From positions 39,224-103,223 of the forward strand of contig CAYRSS010000011.1 in the NCBI GenBank assembly GCA_964426945.1: a DNA stretch of 64,000 bases, given 5' to 3'. The notes under the pieces are model-generated. The model worked only from the letters and a program-made list of their open reading frames with translations. It did no database searches and was not told where the DNA came from. The number at the start of each line of letters is the position of its first letter. Position 1 is the stretch's first letter. Of the stretch, positions 61,678 to 64,000 are shown piece by piece. Both the position numbers and the translations under genes were made by a program. The DNA comes from CAYRSS01 sp964426945. Lineage in GTDB: Bacteria > Planctomycetota > Phycisphaerae > UBA1845.

Positions 61678-62471
61678 TGTCTTCCGGATCGTCCCCCGCC
61701 CCATCACCGCCGGTGCTCAATGCGGCGTCCGCGCGATCGACCGAGCAGCGGCTGGTCGCGTCGCTCAGGAGCCTGACCAAGGTCTACGGCAAGCCCGGCA
61801 GCGAGGTGCGCGTCGAGGCCCTGCGCGGCGTCGACATCGATTTCGTCATGGGCGAGTCGGTCGCGGTCTGCGGGGCCAGCGGATCAGGCAAGAGCACGCT
61901 GATGAACATCATGGGCTGTCTCGATCAGCCCACCAGCGGCCGCTACCTGCTCGGCGATGACGACGTTTCGCTTCTGGACGACGACGAGCTGTCGGCCATC
62001 CGCGGGCAGCGGATCGGGTTTGTCTTTCAGAACTTCAACCTGATTCAGCAGCTCACCATCCGCGAGAATCTCGAAGTGCCCCTGTTCTACCAGGGGGTGC
62101 CCGCGGCGGAGCGCTCCCGCCGGGCTACCGAGCTCACGGAGCTGGTCGGGCTCGGTCCACGCATCGCTCACCGCCCCAGCGAGCTCTCCGGTGGACAGCA
62201 GCAGCGTGCGGCGATCGCCCGAGCATTGATCAACGATCCGCTGATCGTGCTTGCCGACGAGCCTACGGGGAATCTCGACTCCGCTACCGGCGAGATGATC
62301 CTCGAAATCTTTGACCGCCTGCGCGAGCAGGGTCGCACGGTGATCATGGTCACGCACGAGCCGCAGGTGGCGGAGCGCTGCGACCGGATCATCACCATGC
62401 GTGACGGGCTGATACTCTCGGACGAGCGGCGTGCGGCGGGGGAGCCGCCAGCGGCCAGGACCGCTACCTAA
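61677..62471 (+). CDS. MacB/LolD-like ABC transporter ATPase
   Basis: This 264-residue cytoplasmic ATPase has CGASGSGKSTLMNIMGCLD (Walker A near 66), IGFVFQNFNLIQQLTIRENL (Q-loop), ELSGGQQQRAAIARALI (signature near 171) and IVLADEPTGNLDS (Walker B). This pattern belongs to the MacB/LolD/FtsE group that works with MacB-type permeases. The ATG overlaps the adaptor stop (TGATG). No permease gene follows: after 62471 there is a non-coding region and then a sigma factor. The N-terminal 25 residues are an extra Ser/Pro-rich segment. Confidence 0.93.
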   Translation: MSSGSSPAPSPPVLNAASARSTEQRLVASLRSLTKVYGKPGSEVRVEALRGVDIDFVMGESVAVCGASGSGKSTLMNIMGCLDQPTSGRYLLGDDDVSLLDDDELSAIRGQRIGFVFQNFNLIQQLTIRENLEVPLFYQGVPAAERSRRATELTELVGLGPRIAHRPSELSGGQQQRAAIARALINDPLIVLADEPTGNLDSATGEMILEIFDRLREQGRTVIMVTHEPQVAERCDRIITMRDGLILSDERRAAGEPPAARTAT

Positions 62472-62559
62472 ACCCGCCACGACGGGCATAGCCGACATTT
62501 CCCATCCATCCGCGCGACCCGCGATCCCCCGCGCGACTTGCATTCACGGCAACCTCCGG

Positions 62560-62765
62560 TAACTCGCGCCAATTGCGCAATTACTGCGCTAATGTGCGGC
62601 TTAGTCCGATAATCAAACCGCACGCAAGCCGAACCATCGGAAACCGCGACCTGGTCGCTTGGAATGTTGTAGTATCTATCCTGTCTGTATTGCCAATTGT
62701 GCGGAGCGGCAAACCTCCTATTTTCACAAATACCGTCATCCGTCGATCGAGCCCGGACCGATAGC
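62560..62765. promoter_or_regulatory. AT-richer region upstream of the sigma factor gene
   Basis: The gap 62472-62952 contains about 200 bases that are clearly richer in A and T than the rest of the window. It includes a perfect 12-base palindrome AATTGCGCAATT (62571-62582) and related motifs, TAATGTGCGGC just after it and CAATTGTGCGGA at about 62693. No clear -35/-10 pair was fixed. It likely holds the sigma gene promoter and may bind a regulator. Confidence 0.4.
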
Positions 62766-62952
62766 TGCCTTCATGGTCCGAAGGGCGACGGTGTCGACGG
62801 ACCTGGATCGGGGAGTGGGGAAGCGCGTGTCCCGACGGCGGTCAGTCCGCCGGCCGGGGGAAGGGAAAGGGCGTCCCGCCGAGCGGAGGGGCTCCCGAGC
62901 GTTTCAGGCACCGGCCGAGCAGGCCGAACATCCTCTGGAGATGAGAAGCGTC

Positions 62953-63735
62953 ATGCCCAGGAAGAAGGAAACCACGATCGAGCGTATGTGGGGCGGCTAC
63001 CTCAAGAACCGCGACGTCGAGACGCGCAACGCGATCGTCGTGCACTACACGCACCTGGTCGACACGCACGCCGCGCGGCTCTCGCGCAAGCTGCCGGCCC
63101 AGGTGTCGTATGACGAGATCCGCAGCGCGGCGTTCGACGGCCTGATCGAAGCGGTCGAGGCGTACGACCCGGAGCGGAAGGCCAAGTTCGAGACCTTCTG
63201 CCAGCAGCGCATCAGCGGCGCGGTGATGGACTGGCTGCGAAGCCTCGACCCCCAGAGCCGCACGGTCCGCACGTTCGAGAAGCACCGCGCCCTGGTCAGC
63301 GAAAGCCTCTCGACCGACAGCGAATACGGGCCCAGCCGCGAAGACATCGCCGAGCGCATGCAGATCTCGCTCGATCGATACAACTACCTCTCGTGGATAT
63401 CGCACGTCGGCAAGGAGGTCCACTTCTCCGCCATGGAGCCGACTTCGGAGCGCCGCTCCGAGTCATCCACCTACGTGTGGGACATCCGCGACAACCGCAC
63501 CGAAGAGCCCGCCGGCCGCGTCTCGCGTGAGCTGCTTTCCGAGTACATCACCAAGGGGCTGGAGCGCGAGGAGCGCCTGGTGCTCGTGCTCTACTACTTC
63601 GAAGAAATGACGATGGCCGAGATCGGCAGCGTGCTGAACCTGTCCGAGTCGCGCGTCAGCCAGATCCACAAGGAGATTCTGCAGCGCCTCCGCCAGCGGT
63701 TCGGCAAGGAGATCTGCGAAGAACTCGCGGCCTGA
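62953..63735 (+). CDS. RNA polymerase sigma factor, FliA/WhiG type
   Basis: This 260-residue sigma-70 family protein starts MPRKKETTIERMWGGYLKNR. Region 2 contains YDEIRSAAFDGLIEAVEAYD and KFETFCQQRISGAVMDWLRS, region 3 SREDIAERMQISLDRYNYLS, and region 4 GLEREERLVLVLYYFEEMTM then LNLSESRVSQIHKEILQRL. This matches FliA/WhiG sigma factors, which direct motility or other specialised regulons. The target genes here are unknown. ATG 62953 was chosen over 62941 for spacing from GGAG. A strong terminator follows. Confidence 0.93.
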   Translation: MPRKKETTIERMWGGYLKNRDVETRNAIVVHYTHLVDTHAARLSRKLPAQVSYDEIRSAAFDGLIEAVEAYDPERKAKFETFCQQRISGAVMDWLRSLDPQSRTVRTFEKHRALVSESLSTDSEYGPSREDIAERMQISLDRYNYLSWISHVGKEVHFSAMEPTSERRSESSTYVWDIRDNRTEEPAGRVSRELLSEYITKGLEREERLVLVLYYFEEMTMAEIGSVLNLSESRVSQIHKEILQRLRQRFGKEICEELAA

Positions 63736-63784
63736 CCCGGCGGCCTCGCCGCGAAGGCGGCGCGAACGAACGAATCTGCGCATC

Positions 63785-63823
63785 CACGGGAAGCGTACGC
63801 CGCGGTGGCGTGCGCTTCCCGTG
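63785..63823. terminator. Bidirectional terminator between the sigma factor and the convergent last gene
   Basis: CACGGGAAGCGTACGCC (63785-63801) pairs with GGCGTGCGCTTCCCGTG (63807-63823) around a five-base loop with one A/G mismatch, 50 bases past the sigma stop. Confidence 0.75.
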
Positions 63824-63848
63824 CTTCCAGGCCTATGCGAAGGTTACT

Positions 63849-64000
63849 TCACGCGGCGATAGCCTGGTGTCCCACCCCCACCCCGCTCCAGCTCCTCCCC
63901 GGATGCCGCGCCAGCCCCTGGTCGAGCGCGTCGAAGAGCGTGGCATCGGCGGAGTCGTAGTCTCCGTCGAAGTCGAGGTCGAGGATCCGGCAGGCGCCGG
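63849..64000 (-). CDS. C-terminal end of a protein with an EF-hand/dockerin-like calcium loop (partial)
   Basis: The last 49 residues of a minus-strand gene run off the window edge. They read RILDLDFDGDYDSADATLFD with a perfect calcium loop (D-x-D-x-D-G-x5-D), then ALDQGLARHPGR, and a short tail GVGVGHQAIAA before TGA. The segment resembles the end of large planctomycete RHS/YD-repeat or dockerin-bearing secreted proteins, where the sequence usually continues beyond HPGR. This copy may therefore be truncated. The N-terminal part is outside the window. Confidence 0.6.
   Translation of the reverse strand, partial: GACRILDLDFDGDYDSADATLFDALDQGLARHPGRSWSGVGVGHQAIAA

Noticed and set aside
61677..62952. 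Hidden MacB-type permease after the ABC ATPase
   Set aside because: No open frame with transmembrane segments exists between 62471 and the sigma gene on either strand.

Overview
The window is high-GC DNA from a Gram-negative-type bacterium, most likely a planctomycete (Planctomycetota, perhaps Phycisphaerae-like). The signs are a PEP-CTERM secreted protein, a DUF1800 protein, a SpoIIE-independent FliA/WhiG-type sigma factor, a phosphoglycerate mutase with an RDGWG metal motif, many secreted proteins of types common in that phylum, and an outer-membrane TolC protein. This placement is inference, because no rRNA or tRNA gene was found. The high GC content creates many long antisense open frames, which were left out.

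Layout. 0-7.3 kb (minus): a tight four-gene operon of GH38 alpha-mannosidase, a small HExxH protein, a permease and a HyuA-type hydantoinase. 7.4-16 kb: a methyltransferase, a PEP-CTERM protein with glycogen-binding-like modules, an SGNH hydrolase with a TPR-like tail, a GH13 enzyme with a GlgE-like region IV, and a secreted planctomycete-type protein. 16.1-16.4 kb: a decayed IS4/IS5-type transposase fragment. 16.4-26.6 kb: an exported catalase-peroxidase, a secreted beta-propeller, malic enzyme, a ParA ATPase fused to an AMPK-type glycogen-binding domain, and a TMTC-like GT-C membrane protein. 26.6-34.8 kb: M20 peptidase, a zinc-ribbon membrane protein, MutY, the pabB-pabC-nif3 group, an SH3b protein and a 56-residue peptide.

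34.9-42.2 kb is a polysaccharide export and decoration cluster: Wzm-type permease, Wzt-type ATPase with a C-terminal carbohydrate domain, two GT4, one GT2 and two methyltransferases. 42.2-49.9 kb is mostly housekeeping and envelope genes (gpmI, NDUFA9-like reductase, DUF1800, thioesterase, membrane protein, PH-domain protein, hpt). 50.0-52.5 kb holds two tandem CgeB-like glycosyltransferases, and 52.7-55.6 kb a large secreted subtilisin with a cysteine-bearing C-terminal anchor. 56.0-57.8 kb pairs a WaaP-like kinase with a macro domain protein. 58-62.5 kb encodes a TolC lipoprotein, a MacA-like adaptor and a MacB-like ATPase, but no permease. The window ends with a sigma factor and the tail of an EF-hand-containing protein.

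The most unusual element is the ParA-glycogen-binding fusion at 22753-24234. Other points of note are start codons sitting 5-9 bases after -10-like hexamers (possible leaderless mRNAs), the permease-less export operon, the exported KatG, and a degenerate intergenic repeat near 16.07 and 20.49 kb.
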